Shown here in pieces: positions 35,088 through 43,937 of a stretch of 64,000 nucleotides of DNA. A program made the position numbers and the translations under genes. The stretch is from Rhizobium sp. 11515TR (GTDB lineage Bacteria; Pseudomonadota; Alphaproteobacteria; Rhizobiales; Rhizobiaceae): assembly GCF_002277895.1 (NCBI RefSeq), contig NZ_CP023000.1:558001-622000 (forward strand), read 5' to 3'. Under the pieces are notes generated by a model, which did no database searches, was not told where the DNA came from, and worked only from the letters and a program-made list of their open reading frames with translations. The first letter of the stretch is position 1, and every line of letters begins with the position of its first letter.

Positions 35088-38000
35088 ATGGGCAGATGGC
35101 ACGCTGATTGTGCCAAGTTTCGTTCCGCAGAAGTTACCATGACTATCCAGATTTCGTCGATTACCCCAAATGCCAGCCTCTCGGTTTCCTCAGGCGGCAT
35201 TCGGCCTGAGTTCGCCCGCAATGAAACCCTGGTGGACATCTTCAAGGCAACGGTCGCCCGCAGCCCCGACAAGACGGCACTCAGCCTGATCGGAACCGAC
35301 CAGGCGATGACCTATGCCGAGCTCGACCGGCTCTCCGATGAGGCGGCGCGCGCGCTGAGCCGTCGCGGCATCGGCCCCGGCGATTTCGTCGGCCTTTGGT
35401 TCCAACGCTCCCTTGAGCTACATGTCGCGCTTCTGGCGATTCTCAAGGCCGGAGCTGCCTACATTCCCTTCGATGCGTCTGCTCCTGCCGATCGCGTGGC
35501 CGTCAGTCTCGCCGATTGCGGCGCGAAATGGCTGCTGACGCATGACGAAAAGGCGGCCCTCGCACCCGAATCCGACGGCCAGACCCTGATCCTCAAGACA
35601 CTCCTTGCAGAAGACGATGATGGTGTCGCGCCGCGCGCCGCCGTTCACGACGATCCCGCCTATGCCATCTACACCTCCGGCTCCACGGGCAAGCCGAAGG
35701 GCATCGTCATCACGCACCGGAACATCTGCCATTATCTGCGGGCGGGTAATGACGTCCTCGGCATGGTCGAATCGGATGTTGTCCTGCAGCAGGCTTCGGT
35801 CGCCTTCGACCTTTCGCTCGAAGAGATATTCGTTCCCTATCTGGTCGGTGCGACGCTGAAAGTGGCGACATCCGCCGTCATGGCCGAGCTGGACAGGCTC
35901 GCAGATGTGCTGGAAGCGGAAAAGATCACGGTCATTGACACCGTGCCGACGCTGCTCACCATGCTGGAACGCGATGTCGAAAGCCTGCGCGTCATCATCG
36001 TCGGCGGCGAGGCCTGCCCTCCGGCAATCGTCAGCCGCTTCTCCAAGCCGGGCCGACGCCTGATCAATACCTACGGCCCGACTGAGACGACGGTGGTCGC
36101 GACCTACGCGGAACTCGATTCTTCCCGACCGATCACGATCGGCTGCCCCATCGCCAACACGACTGCCTACGTCGTCGACGAAAACCTGCAGCTCGTTGCT
36201 CGCGGCGATACCGGCGAATTGCTGATCGGCGGACCGGGCGTTGCTGCCGGCTACAGAAACCTGCCGCAGCTGACCGCCGCGAAGTTCATCGCCAACCCCT
36301 TTGCCGGCCATGACGACCCGGTGCTTTACCGCAGCGGCGACGCTGTTCTGATGGACGAGGAAGGGCAGCTCCATTTCCTCGGACGCATCGACGACCAGGT
36401 CAAGATTCGCGGCTATCGCATCGAGCTCGGCGAGATCGAAACCGTCGTCGGCGAACTTCCTGACGTGAAGGCCGCATCCGTCGTCGTCCATCGGCCGCCG
36501 GATGGTGAGGAGATGCTGGTCGCCCACATCGTTACCACGGGCAGCAGCTTCGATCGCGACAAGGCGCGCGCCGTGCTTGCAGCCAAGCTGCCGCCCTACA
36601 TGGTGCCGGCCGCCTGGCATAGCCATGTCTCGCTGCCGCGGCTTCCCTCCGGCAAGATCGACCGCAAGACGCTTGCCGCCATTCCGCTGGTGGCCGATCA
36701 GCCAACCCAGGCACAAGAGCCGCCGCGCACGTGGACAGAAGCACAGCTGCTGAAGGCCGCCACGGAAGCGCTTCGGCTGCGCTCAATCGGTTTCGAAGCG
36801 GACTTCTTCACCGAGCTCGGCGGCCATTCCATGCTGGCGGCGCGTTTTGTTTCCGAAGTACGCAAGATCCCGCTGCTCGCCAGCATTGCCCTGCGCGACG
36901 TCTATGCCGGCCGCACCCTGCGCGGCATTGCTGCTCTCCTGGAGCAGCGCGTAGAGAGCACCTCGGGGCAGGAGCGCAAGAATTTCGAACCGGTGCCGTT
37001 ACGCCGGCGTTTTCTCTGCGGTCTCGCTCAGGCCGTGGTATTGCCCTTCATCGTTGCGATCGCAACGTTGCAATGGATCGGCCTGCTGCTCGCCTCGATC
37101 CTGCTGATCGACGACGGTGCATCGGTCTGGAATGAAATCCTCATTCTCGGCGGCGTCTATCTCGCTCTCAATCTTGGCGAGAAGCTGCTCGTCGTAGCCC
37201 TCAAATGGCTCGTCATCGGCCGCACAAAGCCCGGTGTGTATCCGCTCTGGGGCACCTATTATTTCCGCATCTGGCTGATGCAACGCATCGTCCAGCTCAC
37301 CGCTCCGAAATTCCTCAAAGGTTCGCCGCTAATCCGCGTCTATATGCGCGCACTCGGCGCCAAGGTCGGCAAGGATGCGATGATCGACGAGTTCGAGGAA
37401 GGCGCGATCGACCTTGTGCGCATCGGCGCAAGATCCAGCCTCGGCGTCAAGATCAAGCTCGCCAATGTCGAAGTCATCGGCAATGAGATCCATGTCGGCA
37501 CGATCGATATCGGCGAAGGCGTGCAGGTCGGCAATGGCTCCGTTATCGGCCATAACGTCAAGATCGACGACGGCGCCGTCATCGGCGATCTGACGGCGAT
37601 TGCCGCTGGAACGCATGTGGAAGCCCATACGCGCTGGGACGGTTCGCCGGCGCGCGAGACGGGTCATGTAGAGCACGAGGACGTGCCCGCTCATCCGGAG
37701 CTTGGAACCGCCGGACGCGTCTTCCAGTTCGCAGCCTATTTCGTTGCCTACAATCTCAGCCTCGTCGTCGGCCTGCTTCCGATCTTCCCGGCCTTCTATC
37801 TGTTCTCCGCCGTGCAGGAGCTCTACGCACCGGGATCGGACGAAGCTCTGTCCTGGGGAATGATCGCCGCGCTCTCCTGGCCGGCCGCCTTCCTGCTGAT
37901 CGTCGTGTCCATGGCTGTTGTCGTGGCGCTCAGATGGGTGCTGCTGCCTCGCGTCGTGCCGGGCCGCTACTCCATCTTCGGCAATCTCTATTTCCGCAAA

Positions 38001-39182
38001 TGGGTTGTCGGCCTGACCACCGAGGCCATGCTGGAAACCCTGAATTCGCTCTACGCCACCGTCTTCATGCGCAATTGGTACCGTCTGATGGGGGCCAAGA
38101 TCGGCAAGGGCACGGAGATTTCGGCAAACTTCGCCGGTCGATACGACCTTATCGAAATGGGCCGCGACAACTTCATCGGTGACGAGACCATCTTCGGCGA
38201 CGAGGAAATCCAGAACGGTTGGATGATACTCAAGCGCCTTAAGACCGGTGATCGCTGCTTCTTCGGCAACTCCTCCGTCATCTCGCAGGGTGCCGTGATC
38301 GAAAGCGATTCGCTCATCGGTATCAAGACGCGCCTGCCCGACTCCCTGCACGTCAAGTCTGGCGAAACCTGGTGCGGCAGCCCCGCTTTCCAGTTCCCGA
38401 CGCGCGAGAGGCTGCAGGCCGCCGCCAACACCACCTATGCACCGCCGCTCCGCATGCGCCTTGTACGCATCCTGTTCGAGGCCATGCACACGTCGCTGCC
38501 GACCGCCATCCTCATCGTCATGGCACTTGCCATGTCCGACATGTTGGCCAACGAAATCGACAACGGCGCCTGGGGCAGCCTGTTCTGGACCCTGATGGCC
38601 GCGGGCCTGGCGACCTCTGGTATCCTGTATCTCGTTGCCGTCGCATTCAAATGGACGCTGATTGGCACCTACAAGCCGATGAACCGGCCGATGTGGTCAT
38701 GGTGGGCCATGCGCACCGAAGCCGTCGCGGTCTTCTACGGCGGCCTCGCCAGCAAGATGCTGCTCGACTATCTACGCGGTACGCCCTTCCTGCCCTGGCT
38801 GCTCCGTCCCTTCGGCACCAAGATCGGCCAAGGGGCATGGATCAACAGCACCGATATCTGCGAGTTCGATTGCACCCATATCGGCGACCATGCGGTCCTC
38901 AATATGGGCTCCTGCCCGCAGACCCATCTCTATGAAGACCGCATCATGAAGGTCGGCCGCATCACGATCGGCGACGGCGTCTCCATCGGCTCAGGCAGCA
39001 CCGTGCTTTACGAGGCCAATGTGGGCAATTTCGCCGAAATCGGACTGTTGACACTGGTCATGAAGGGCGAGGCCATCCCGCAAGGAACGTCATGGGTCGG
39101 CGCACCCGCCCAGGCGGTTCAAACCGAGCAAGAGCCGGCTCCCGTTGCTCAGAAAGAGGCCCTGCCCTCCGCCGCAGCGTGA
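35088..39182 (+). CDS. Pls/PosA-type membrane non-ribosomal peptide synthetase
   Basis: Single-module synthetase of 1364 aa (an ATG at 35139 would give 1347). Residues 45-530 are an adenylation domain: core motifs YTSGSTGKPKG (195), FDLSLEEIF (240), NTYGPTETTV, YRSGD, GRIDDQVKIRGYRIELGE and LPSGKIDRK. A carrier domain follows with LGGHS (Ser581). There is no condensation or thioesterase domain; instead about six membrane spans separate three tandem domains with hexapeptide-repeat character (about 755-850, 1000-1110, 1240-1330). This is the design of epsilon-poly-L-lysine synthetase, where the C-terminal part links amino acids through isopeptide bonds. Aligned to GrsA the pocket code reads D-L-E-D-I-G-T-V-V-K, suggesting a basic amino acid. 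A phosphopantetheinyl transferase gene follows at once. Confidence 0.88.
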   Translation: MGRWHADCAKFRSAEVTMTIQISSITPNASLSVSSGGIRPEFARNETLVDIFKATVARSPDKTALSLIGTDQAMTYAELDRLSDEAARALSRRGIGPGDFVGLWFQRSLELHVALLAILKAGAAYIPFDASAPADRVAVSLADCGAKWLLTHDEKAALAPESDGQTLILKTLLAEDDDGVAPRAAVHDDPAYAIYTSGSTGKPKGIVITHRNICHYLRAGNDVLGMVESDVVLQQASVAFDLSLEEIFVPYLVGATLKVATSAVMAELDRLADVLEAEKITVIDTVPTLLTMLERDVESLRVIIVGGEACPPAIVSRFSKPGRRLINTYGPTETTVVATYAELDSSRPITIGCPIANTTAYVVDENLQLVARGDTGELLIGGPGVAAGYRNLPQLTAAKFIANPFAGHDDPVLYRSGDAVLMDEEGQLHFLGRIDDQVKIRGYRIELGEIETVVGELPDVKAASVVVHRPPDGEEMLVAHIVTTGSSFDRDKARAVLAAKLPPYMVPAAWHSHVSLPRLPSGKIDRKTLAAIPLVADQPTQAQEPPRTWTEAQLLKAATEALRLRSIGFEADFFTELGGHSMLAARFVSEVRKIPLLASIALRDVYAGRTLRGIAALLEQRVESTSGQERKNFEPVPLRRRFLCGLAQAVVLPFIVAIATLQWIGLLLASILLIDDGASVWNEILILGGVYLALNLGEKLLVVALKWLVIGRTKPGVYPLWGTYYFRIWLMQRIVQLTAPKFLKGSPLIRVYMRALGAKVGKDAMIDEFEEGAIDLVRIGARSSLGVKIKLANVEVIGNEIHVGTIDIGEGVQVGNGSVIGHNVKIDDGAVIGDLTAIAAGTHVEAHTRWDGSPARETGHVEHEDVPAHPELGTAGRVFQFAAYFVAYNLSLVVGLLPIFPAFYLFSAVQELYAPGSDEALSWGMIAALSWPAAFLLIVVSMAVVVALRWVLLPRVVPGRYSIFGNLYFRKWVVGLTTEAMLETLNSLYATVFMRNWYRLMGAKIGKGTEISANFAGRYDLIEMGRDNFIGDETIFGDEEIQNGWMILKRLKTGDRCFFGNSSVISQGAVIESDSLIGIKTRLPDSLHVKSGETWCGSPAFQFPTRERLQAAANTTYAPPLRMRLVRILFEAMHTSLPTAILIVMALAMSDMLANEIDNGAWGSLFWTLMAAGLATSGILYLVAVAFKWTLIGTYKPMNRPMWSWWAMRTEAVAVFYGGLASKMLLDYLRGTPFLPWLLRPFGTKIGQGAWINSTDICEFDCTHIGDHAVLNMGSCPQTHLYEDRIMKVGRITIGDGVSIGSGSTVLYEANVGNFAEIGLLTLVMKGEAIPQGTSWVGAPAQAVQTEQEPAPVAQKEALPSAAA

Positions 39183-39189
39183 GCGTGGG

Positions 39190-39807
39190 ATGACGGCCCC
39201 TCGATTCGAGGTCGTCCTGACGGTCGCAGATGCGATCGCCATCCTCGTCCGCCCGATGCCTGGCGGGCGAGCGGAGCGTGATCAGATCGCGCAAACAGCC
39301 TTGAGGACAGCTACGCGGCGGGACGATCTTTCCATCTATCGCCGACCGAGCGAGCGGCCGGCGCTAAGGCAGCCCTATCACGAGCTGGGTGTTTCGCTTT
39401 CACATCGCACCGATCTGCTGCTGGCGGGCTTTGCGCCCAATAATGCTGTCGGCGTGGATATAGAGGTCGAAGATATCAACGGCTTCGAGCCGGTAGCGTT
39501 TGCCGCCGACCACTTCTCGCCAAGGGAAGCGGCCGCGGTTACCACGTTCGATAGCGCGATCGCGCTGGAAGTCTGCTACCGCCTCTGGGTCGCCAAGGAG
39601 GCTGCGCTGAAGATCAGCGGCCGCGGCATCTTCGACGGGCTGGACGAACCTGATCTGGCGACCCAACTGAACCTCCTGCGCAGCGATGGCGCGACCATCC
39701 GTCTTGGCGCTGGATCGCGGCTGCCGCCAATTGCGCTCACCGTAACCCGACTTGGCGGGACCGCGGATCAAGCCGTCTATTGCGCCCTTGCCAGGGATAT
39801 GAGCTGA
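39190..39807 (+). CDS. 4'-Phosphopantetheinyl transferase
   Basis: Sfp-type transferase, 205 aa from the ATG at 39190, seven bases after the synthetase stop. It attaches the phosphopantetheine arm of CoA to carrier-protein serines. Diagnostic motifs: ELGVSLSHRTDLLLAGF, AVGVDIEVEDINGF (metal-binding GxDxE), and RLWVAKEAALKISGRG (the WxxKEAxxK motif). The tight spacing shows it is made together with the synthetase, and it very likely activates Ser581 of that protein. Confidence 0.9.
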   Translation: MTAPRFEVVLTVADAIAILVRPMPGGRAERDQIAQTALRTATRRDDLSIYRRPSERPALRQPYHELGVSLSHRTDLLLAGFAPNNAVGVDIEVEDINGFEPVAFAADHFSPREAAAVTTFDSAIALEVCYRLWVAKEAALKISGRGIFDGLDEPDLATQLNLLRSDGATIRLGAGSRLPPIALTVTRLGGTADQAVYCALARDMS

Positions 39808-39883
39808 ACGCCCATTGCTCGATAGGAAGCATTTCGGCCGGCACGACGCGGCTTGAAGCCGCGTCCCATCCATACCGTAGATT

Positions 39884-40831
39884 TCACGGCCGCGGCGGCG
39901 CGTCTGTGTCTTGGCGCGAAGCAAACCAGTTTGCCAGGGTCGCGCCGGAAATATTGTGCCAAACGGAGAAGATCGCACTCGGAACGGCAGCGATCGGCGA
40001 GAAATAGGCTGTGGCCAGCGCTGCACCCAGGCCTGAATTCTGCATGCCCACTTCGATCGCCAGCGCCTTGCGTTTGTAGAAATTGAGGCCGAGCACCTTC
40101 GAGGCATAATAGCCGAAGAGGTAGCCGAGACCGTTGTGCAGGACGACAACGGCGAAGATCAGCAGGCCGGACTGCACGATGGCCGCCTTCGAGGCACCAA
40201 CGACGGCGGCAACGATCAGCACGATGCCGATGACGCTGACGAGAGGCAGGACCGGGATCGCCGTACGAACCAGACCGGGCACGGCCTTTTGCGCGATGAA
40301 GCCAAGCAGCAGCGGCACGATGATGACCTGCACGATACTGATGAACATCGACCAGGCATTGACAGGCAGATACTGGCTCGCGAACATCCATACAAGGAAC
40401 GGCGTGACGATGGGCGCTGCGAGCGTCGTCACACTCGTGCAGGCGACCGACAGTGCCACATCGCCACGGGCAAGATAGGTCATGACATTGCTCGAGGTGC
40501 CGCCTGGGCAGCAGCCGACCAGAATGACGCCGGCGGCGACTTCCGGCGGCATCGGAATGATCCGCGTCAAAAGCAGTGCCAGCGCCGGCATGATGCCAAA
40601 ATGTGCGATGACGCCAATCGCGACCTCATGAGGACGACGCGCCAGCTCGCGAAAGTCGTCAACGGATATCGTCAGCCCCATGCCGAACATGATGATACCG
40701 AGAAGGACGACGATCCAGGGTGCGAACTGCTTGAAGACATCGGGCAGGAAAAAGCCGAGAACGGCAAACAGGATGACCCATATGGAAAAAGTCTTGCCGA
40801 CGAAGGCGGAAAAGGATGCCAGGAATTTCAT
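39884..40831 (-). CDS. Bile acid:sodium symporter (BASS) family transporter
   Basis: Membrane protein of 315 aa with about nine or ten spans, starting at the ATG at 40831 behind CCGGAGATTCC. Typical signatures are MFGMGLTISVDDFRELARRP, LVGCCPGGTSSNVMTYLARGD (the crossed-helix region) and EVGMQNSGLGAALATAYF. Bacterial members move pantothenate-like, keto acid or other organic anions with sodium. Substrate unknown. It converges on the phosphopantetheinyl transferase; a short hairpin at 39845-39865 (GACGCGGCTT/AGCCGCGTC) sits between them. Confidence 0.88.
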   Translation of the reverse strand: MKFLASFSAFVGKTFSIWVILFAVLGFFLPDVFKQFAPWIVVLLGIIMFGMGLTISVDDFRELARRPHEVAIGVIAHFGIMPALALLLTRIIPMPPEVAAGVILVGCCPGGTSSNVMTYLARGDVALSVACTSVTTLAAPIVTPFLVWMFASQYLPVNAWSMFISIVQVIIVPLLLGFIAQKAVPGLVRTAIPVLPLVSVIGIVLIVAAVVGASKAAIVQSGLLIFAVVVLHNGLGYLFGYYASKVLGLNFYKRKALAIEVGMQNSGLGAALATAYFSPIAAVPSAIFSVWHNISGATLANWFASRQDTDAPPRP

Positions 40832-40988
40832 GGAATCTCCGGGGGAAGGAGCATAATGATATCTGGCCGGTCTAAACACGGCGCATCGCGTGTCAAGGCT
40901 TCGAATTGCCGGATCTGTCCACTTCCAGCATCCATACGACATAAATACATGAAGGGCGCAGCAGGTTTGTCTTTCAAGGAGCCGATGC

Positions 40989-41687
40989 ATGACTGTTACC
41001 GATCCCGAACCGATGTCTCGCAAAAAGGCCATATCGTACGCGATCGGCCTGCCGCTGGCGCTGCTCGTGCTGATCTTTCTGCCCGCCGGCCGCCTCGACT
41101 GGTGGCCCGGATGGGCTTTCATCATTTTCCTGGTGGTAATCTATGGGATAGCGTTGCTGATCATGCGGCGCGTGAACCCCGTCATCTTCAGAGCGCGCAG
41201 TCGCTTCCAGGCCGGGACCAAAGGCTGGGATCTCATTCTGGTCTCGCTTATCCTGCTTGGGATGATCGCCGAAATACCGCTCGGAGCCCTTGATGCCGGC
41301 AGAATGGGATGGTCGGCGATGCCAATCTCCATCGTGCTCCTCGGCTATATCCTGCTCGCGGCAGGCATTGCGCTCGGCACATGGGCTCAGGCCGTCAACC
41401 GCTTCTTCGAACCCGGCGTCCGCCTCCAGCGCGAACGCGGCCAGCACGTCATCAGTGACGGTCCCTACGCCTATGTGCGTCATCCCGGTTATGTCAGCGC
41501 GATCTTGGTATTTGCGGGGCTGGCACTGGCACTCGGCTCCTGGTGGGCCTTGATCCCCGCCGGCTGGGCAAGCGCCGTGCTGGTCCTGCGCACGAGCTGG
41601 GAAGACGCGCTGCTTCATGGCGAATTGGAAGGCTATGCCGACTATTCCAGGCGCGTTCGGTTCCGCTTGCTGCCGGGTATCTGGTGA
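40989..41687 (+). CDS. Isoprenylcysteine carboxyl methyltransferase-like membrane protein
   Basis: Integral membrane methyltransferase of 232 aa with about five spans. The C-terminal SAM-binding signature of the ICMT/PEMT group is present: DGPYAYVRHPGYVSAI near residue 158, then WEDALLHGELEGYADYSRR close to the end. In bacteria such proteins methylate lipids or unknown small molecules; prenylcysteine is unlikely. Divergent from the BASS transporter, with a good ribosome site (CAAGGAGCCGATGC). Confidence 0.8.
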   Translation: MTVTDPEPMSRKKAISYAIGLPLALLVLIFLPAGRLDWWPGWAFIIFLVVIYGIALLIMRRVNPVIFRARSRFQAGTKGWDLILVSLILLGMIAEIPLGALDAGRMGWSAMPISIVLLGYILLAAGIALGTWAQAVNRFFEPGVRLQRERGQHVISDGPYAYVRHPGYVSAILVFAGLALALGSWWALIPAGWASAVLVLRTSWEDALLHGELEGYADYSRRVRFRLLPGIW

Positions 41688-41706
41688 TACTCGATTTCGG
41701 CCGGCG

Positions 41707-42204
41707 CTAGGCTTTGGCATGCCAGAGGGAGCGGAGGCCACCGGCCTCTCCTTTCAGCGGATCCCTTGCGGGCGCGCCAAGTTTGTCGATCATTGCCTGC
41801 TGCTCGGCCGTAGGCATCTCGCGGCAGAGATCGGCCTCCTGACCTGGTGGATAGCCGCCGATTACAAGCAGATCCTTGCTCGCCTCCAGCCGGCAATGGC
41901 CGGTTCCGGCCGGCAGCAGCAGGGCATCGCCGGCCTCGACCGCGATTTCCTTGCCGGCAGGCCCGCCGATCATCAGCCGGGCCTGACCTGCGGCGATGCC
42001 CAATATTTCATGGGCCGTGGAATGAAAATGGTGAAAGGAATAGACGCCGTTTCGCCAGAGGCCGCCCCACCCATTGGTTCGAAAGAGCCGTTCGAAAGCG
42101 TCAGCCCTGTCAGGCCCATCAAGCACCTGACGATAGACGATAGCCGGAAATCGCTGGTTATTGGGGACCCAGCCGGATCGCTCGAATTGGATTGCCTGTT
42201 CCAT
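41707..42204 (-). CDS. Cupin domain protein
   Basis: Single-cupin protein, 165 aa. Motif 1 is seen as YSFHHFHSTAHEILGIAAG with three His and one Glu as metal ligands, and motif 2 as GDALLLPAGTGHCRLEA. About 45 residues precede the barrel and a C-terminal tail contains MPTAEQQAMIDKLG. Cupins of this form are often metal-dependent sugar or small-molecule binding proteins. I cannot assign a reaction. Convergent with the methyltransferase and divergent from the PfpI-like gene. Confidence 0.78.
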   Translation of the reverse strand: MEQAIQFERSGWVPNNQRFPAIVYRQVLDGPDRADAFERLFRTNGWGGLWRNGVYSFHHFHSTAHEILGIAAGQARLMIGGPAGKEIAVEAGDALLLPAGTGHCRLEASKDLLVIGGYPPGQEADLCREMPTAEQQAMIDKLGAPARDPLKGEAGGLRSLWHAKA

Positions 42205-42335
42205 ACGATCTCTCCCTGTCGATTGCCATCATAACCGCCGGATCCCGCTGCAGTTCCCGGAAAACCGGGAACGATTGCCTGCGGCTAGGGTTTGGGCCTG
42301 GCATTCCAATCGAAGATATAACGAAAGGATAAATC

Positions 42336-42896
42336 ATGCCTTCCATCAATTCCGCACATATCCTCATTCTGGCGACGGATGGCTACGAGCGTTCGGAACT
42401 TCGCGTGCCTCTGGACGAACTGAGGAAGCGTGGCGCTGACGTCAAGGTTGCCTCTGTCAAGAAGGATAGTATCAGGAGCTGGGATAAGACCGATTGGGGC
42501 GACAGCGTCGACGTCGATCTCATGGCCAAGGATGTCGACGTGAATCAGTTCGATGCGCTGGTGCTGCCGGGCGGTCAGATCAATCCCGACAAGCTGCGCC
42601 TTGAAGGAGATGCCATGCGGGTCGTCCGTGAATTCGTGAATTCCGGCAAGGTCGTCGCCGCCATCTGTCACGCACCCTGGCTGCTAGCCGAGGCCGATGT
42701 GTTGCGTGGGCGTCAGGCAACCTCCTATTGGTCCATCAAGACAGACGTCAAAAATGCCGGCGCGACCTGGAAGGACGAAAAGGTCGTGACAGATCAGGGC
42801 ATCATCACCTCGAGATCGCCCGACGACCTTCCTGCTTTCATCGATAAGATCGTCGAAGAGGTTCAGGAAGGTCCGCACCAGCACCGCGCGGCCTGA
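42336..42896 (+). CDS. DJ-1/PfpI family protein (type 1 glutamine amidotransferase-like)
   Basis: Protein of 186 aa in the PfpI subgroup. The nucleophile elbow is VVAAICHAPWLLAEADVLRG with the reactive Cys and following His; VLPGGQINPDKLR is the usual loop before it, and an acidic residue near the N-terminus (DGYERSELRVPLDEL) can complete the site. Family members act as stress chaperones, deglycases or peptidases, and the annotations conflict. The neighbours give no pathway link. Confidence 0.88.
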   Translation: MPSINSAHILILATDGYERSELRVPLDELRKRGADVKVASVKKDSIRSWDKTDWGDSVDVDLMAKDVDVNQFDALVLPGGQINPDKLRLEGDAMRVVREFVNSGKVVAAICHAPWLLAEADVLRGRQATSYWSIKTDVKNAGATWKDEKVVTDQGIITSRSPDDLPAFIDKIVEEVQEGPHQHRAA

Positions 42897-42947
42897 GCGA
42901 TCAGCTCTCACGGAACTCGTAAAACCCCGGTATCGAATGTGAACTGA

Positions 42948-42981
42948 CCCCGAAAAGTTGGACTCAACTTTTCGGGGTTTT
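42948..42981 (+). terminator. Strong hairpin with T-run after the PfpI-like gene
   Basis: Perfect arms CCCCGAAAAGTTG and CAACTTTTCGGGG around GACT, followed by TTTT. It works as a terminator by form. The text GTGAACTGACCCCGAAAAGT also resembles the terminal repeat of IS3-family elements, so it could be an insertion-sequence end left behind. Confidence 0.75.
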
Positions 42982-43118
42982 CGCATTCTCCGCCTCCGAT
43001 AGAACGGAACCGGCATTAATCGCATATTGACTGGTACGGCTGGCTTTGATCTGTTGACCCAACATGACAATGCCTGATGTCCGCGCGAGGTTACGGGCGT
43101 CCGGGAGGAAAGCAGGGC

Positions 43119-43937
43119 GTGACGATGGAGGCTGTGAGGGCGGTCAGCCTGAAACAGGTGGCGATTTCCTTTGAAATGGCCGGTAAGACACGGTTCGACG
43201 CCGTGGCGGCGACCAATCTGAATGTAGAGGCGCATGAGTTCGTGGCTATTGTCGGCCCGACGGGCTGCGGCAAATCCACACTTCTCAATGCAACGGCGGG
43301 GCTTTTGACGCCGGCGTCGGGGACGGTCGAAGTCTTCGGCCAACCCCTCAAATCCATCAACCGCCAGGCAGGCTACCTCTTCCAGCAGGATTCGCTGATG
43401 CCGTGGAAAACGGTTCTCGAGAACGTCGCGATCGGGCTTGAGATCGCGGGCACAGATAGAGCCGAGGCAAAAAGGATTGCGCGGGATTGGCTGGGGCGTG
43501 TCGGCCTTGCCACATTTGCCGATCGTTTCCCGCGCATGCTCTCAGGCGGCCAGCGCAAGCGGGTCGGTCTCGCTCAGGTGCTCATCCGCAATCCCAAACT
43601 GCTCCTGATGGACGAGCCCTTCGGCCCGCTCGATGCGCAGACCCGCCTGATCATGGGCGACCTGCTGCTGAAACTCTGGACTGAGGACCGCAAGGCGGTG
43701 ATGTTTGTCACCCACGATCTCGATGAGGCGATTGCCCTTGCCGACCGTGTCGTCATCATGTCCGCCGGTCCGAAGTCCCGCATTATCGGTGACTTCAAGG
43801 TGCCGCTGGAACGGCCGCGCGAAATCGGCGAAATCCGGCACGATCCCGTCTTCAACCAGCTTCATCGTGATATCTGGCAGGCGCTGCGCGACGAGGTGAT
43901 GACCGCCTATCGCCAGAGCAGCGGAGAGATCGCATGA
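43119..43937 (+). CDS. ABC transporter ATP-binding protein, SsuB/TauB type
   Basis: ATPase of the nitrate/sulfonate/taurine class, about 272 aa. The GTG at 43119 is well placed after GGGAGGAAAGC; the ATG at 43125 is an alternative. Walker A GPTGCGKSTLLNA, Q-loop LFQQDSLMPWKTVLENV, signature LSGGQRKRVGLAQVL, Walker B LLLMDEPFGPLDAQTR and switch VTHDLDEAIALADR are all present. First gene of a three-gene importer, overlapping the permease start by four bases. Substrate could be a sulfonate, nitrate, pyrimidine precursor or similar. Confidence 0.9.
   Translation: MTMEAVRAVSLKQVAISFEMAGKTRFDAVAATNLNVEAHEFVAIVGPTGCGKSTLLNATAGLLTPASGTVEVFGQPLKSINRQAGYLFQQDSLMPWKTVLENVAIGLEIAGTDRAEAKRIARDWLGRVGLATFADRFPRMLSGGQRKRVGLAQVLIRNPKLLLMDEPFGPLDAQTRLIMGDLLLKLWTEDRKAVMFVTHDLDEAIALADRVVIMSAGPKSRIIGDFKVPLERPREIGEIRHDPVFNQLHRDIWQALRDEVMTAYRQSSGEIA

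Noticed and set aside
37329-38489. 386-codon minus-strand frame
   Set aside because: Antisense to the Pls-type synthetase, whose membrane and hexapeptide-like regions are clear in the sense frame.
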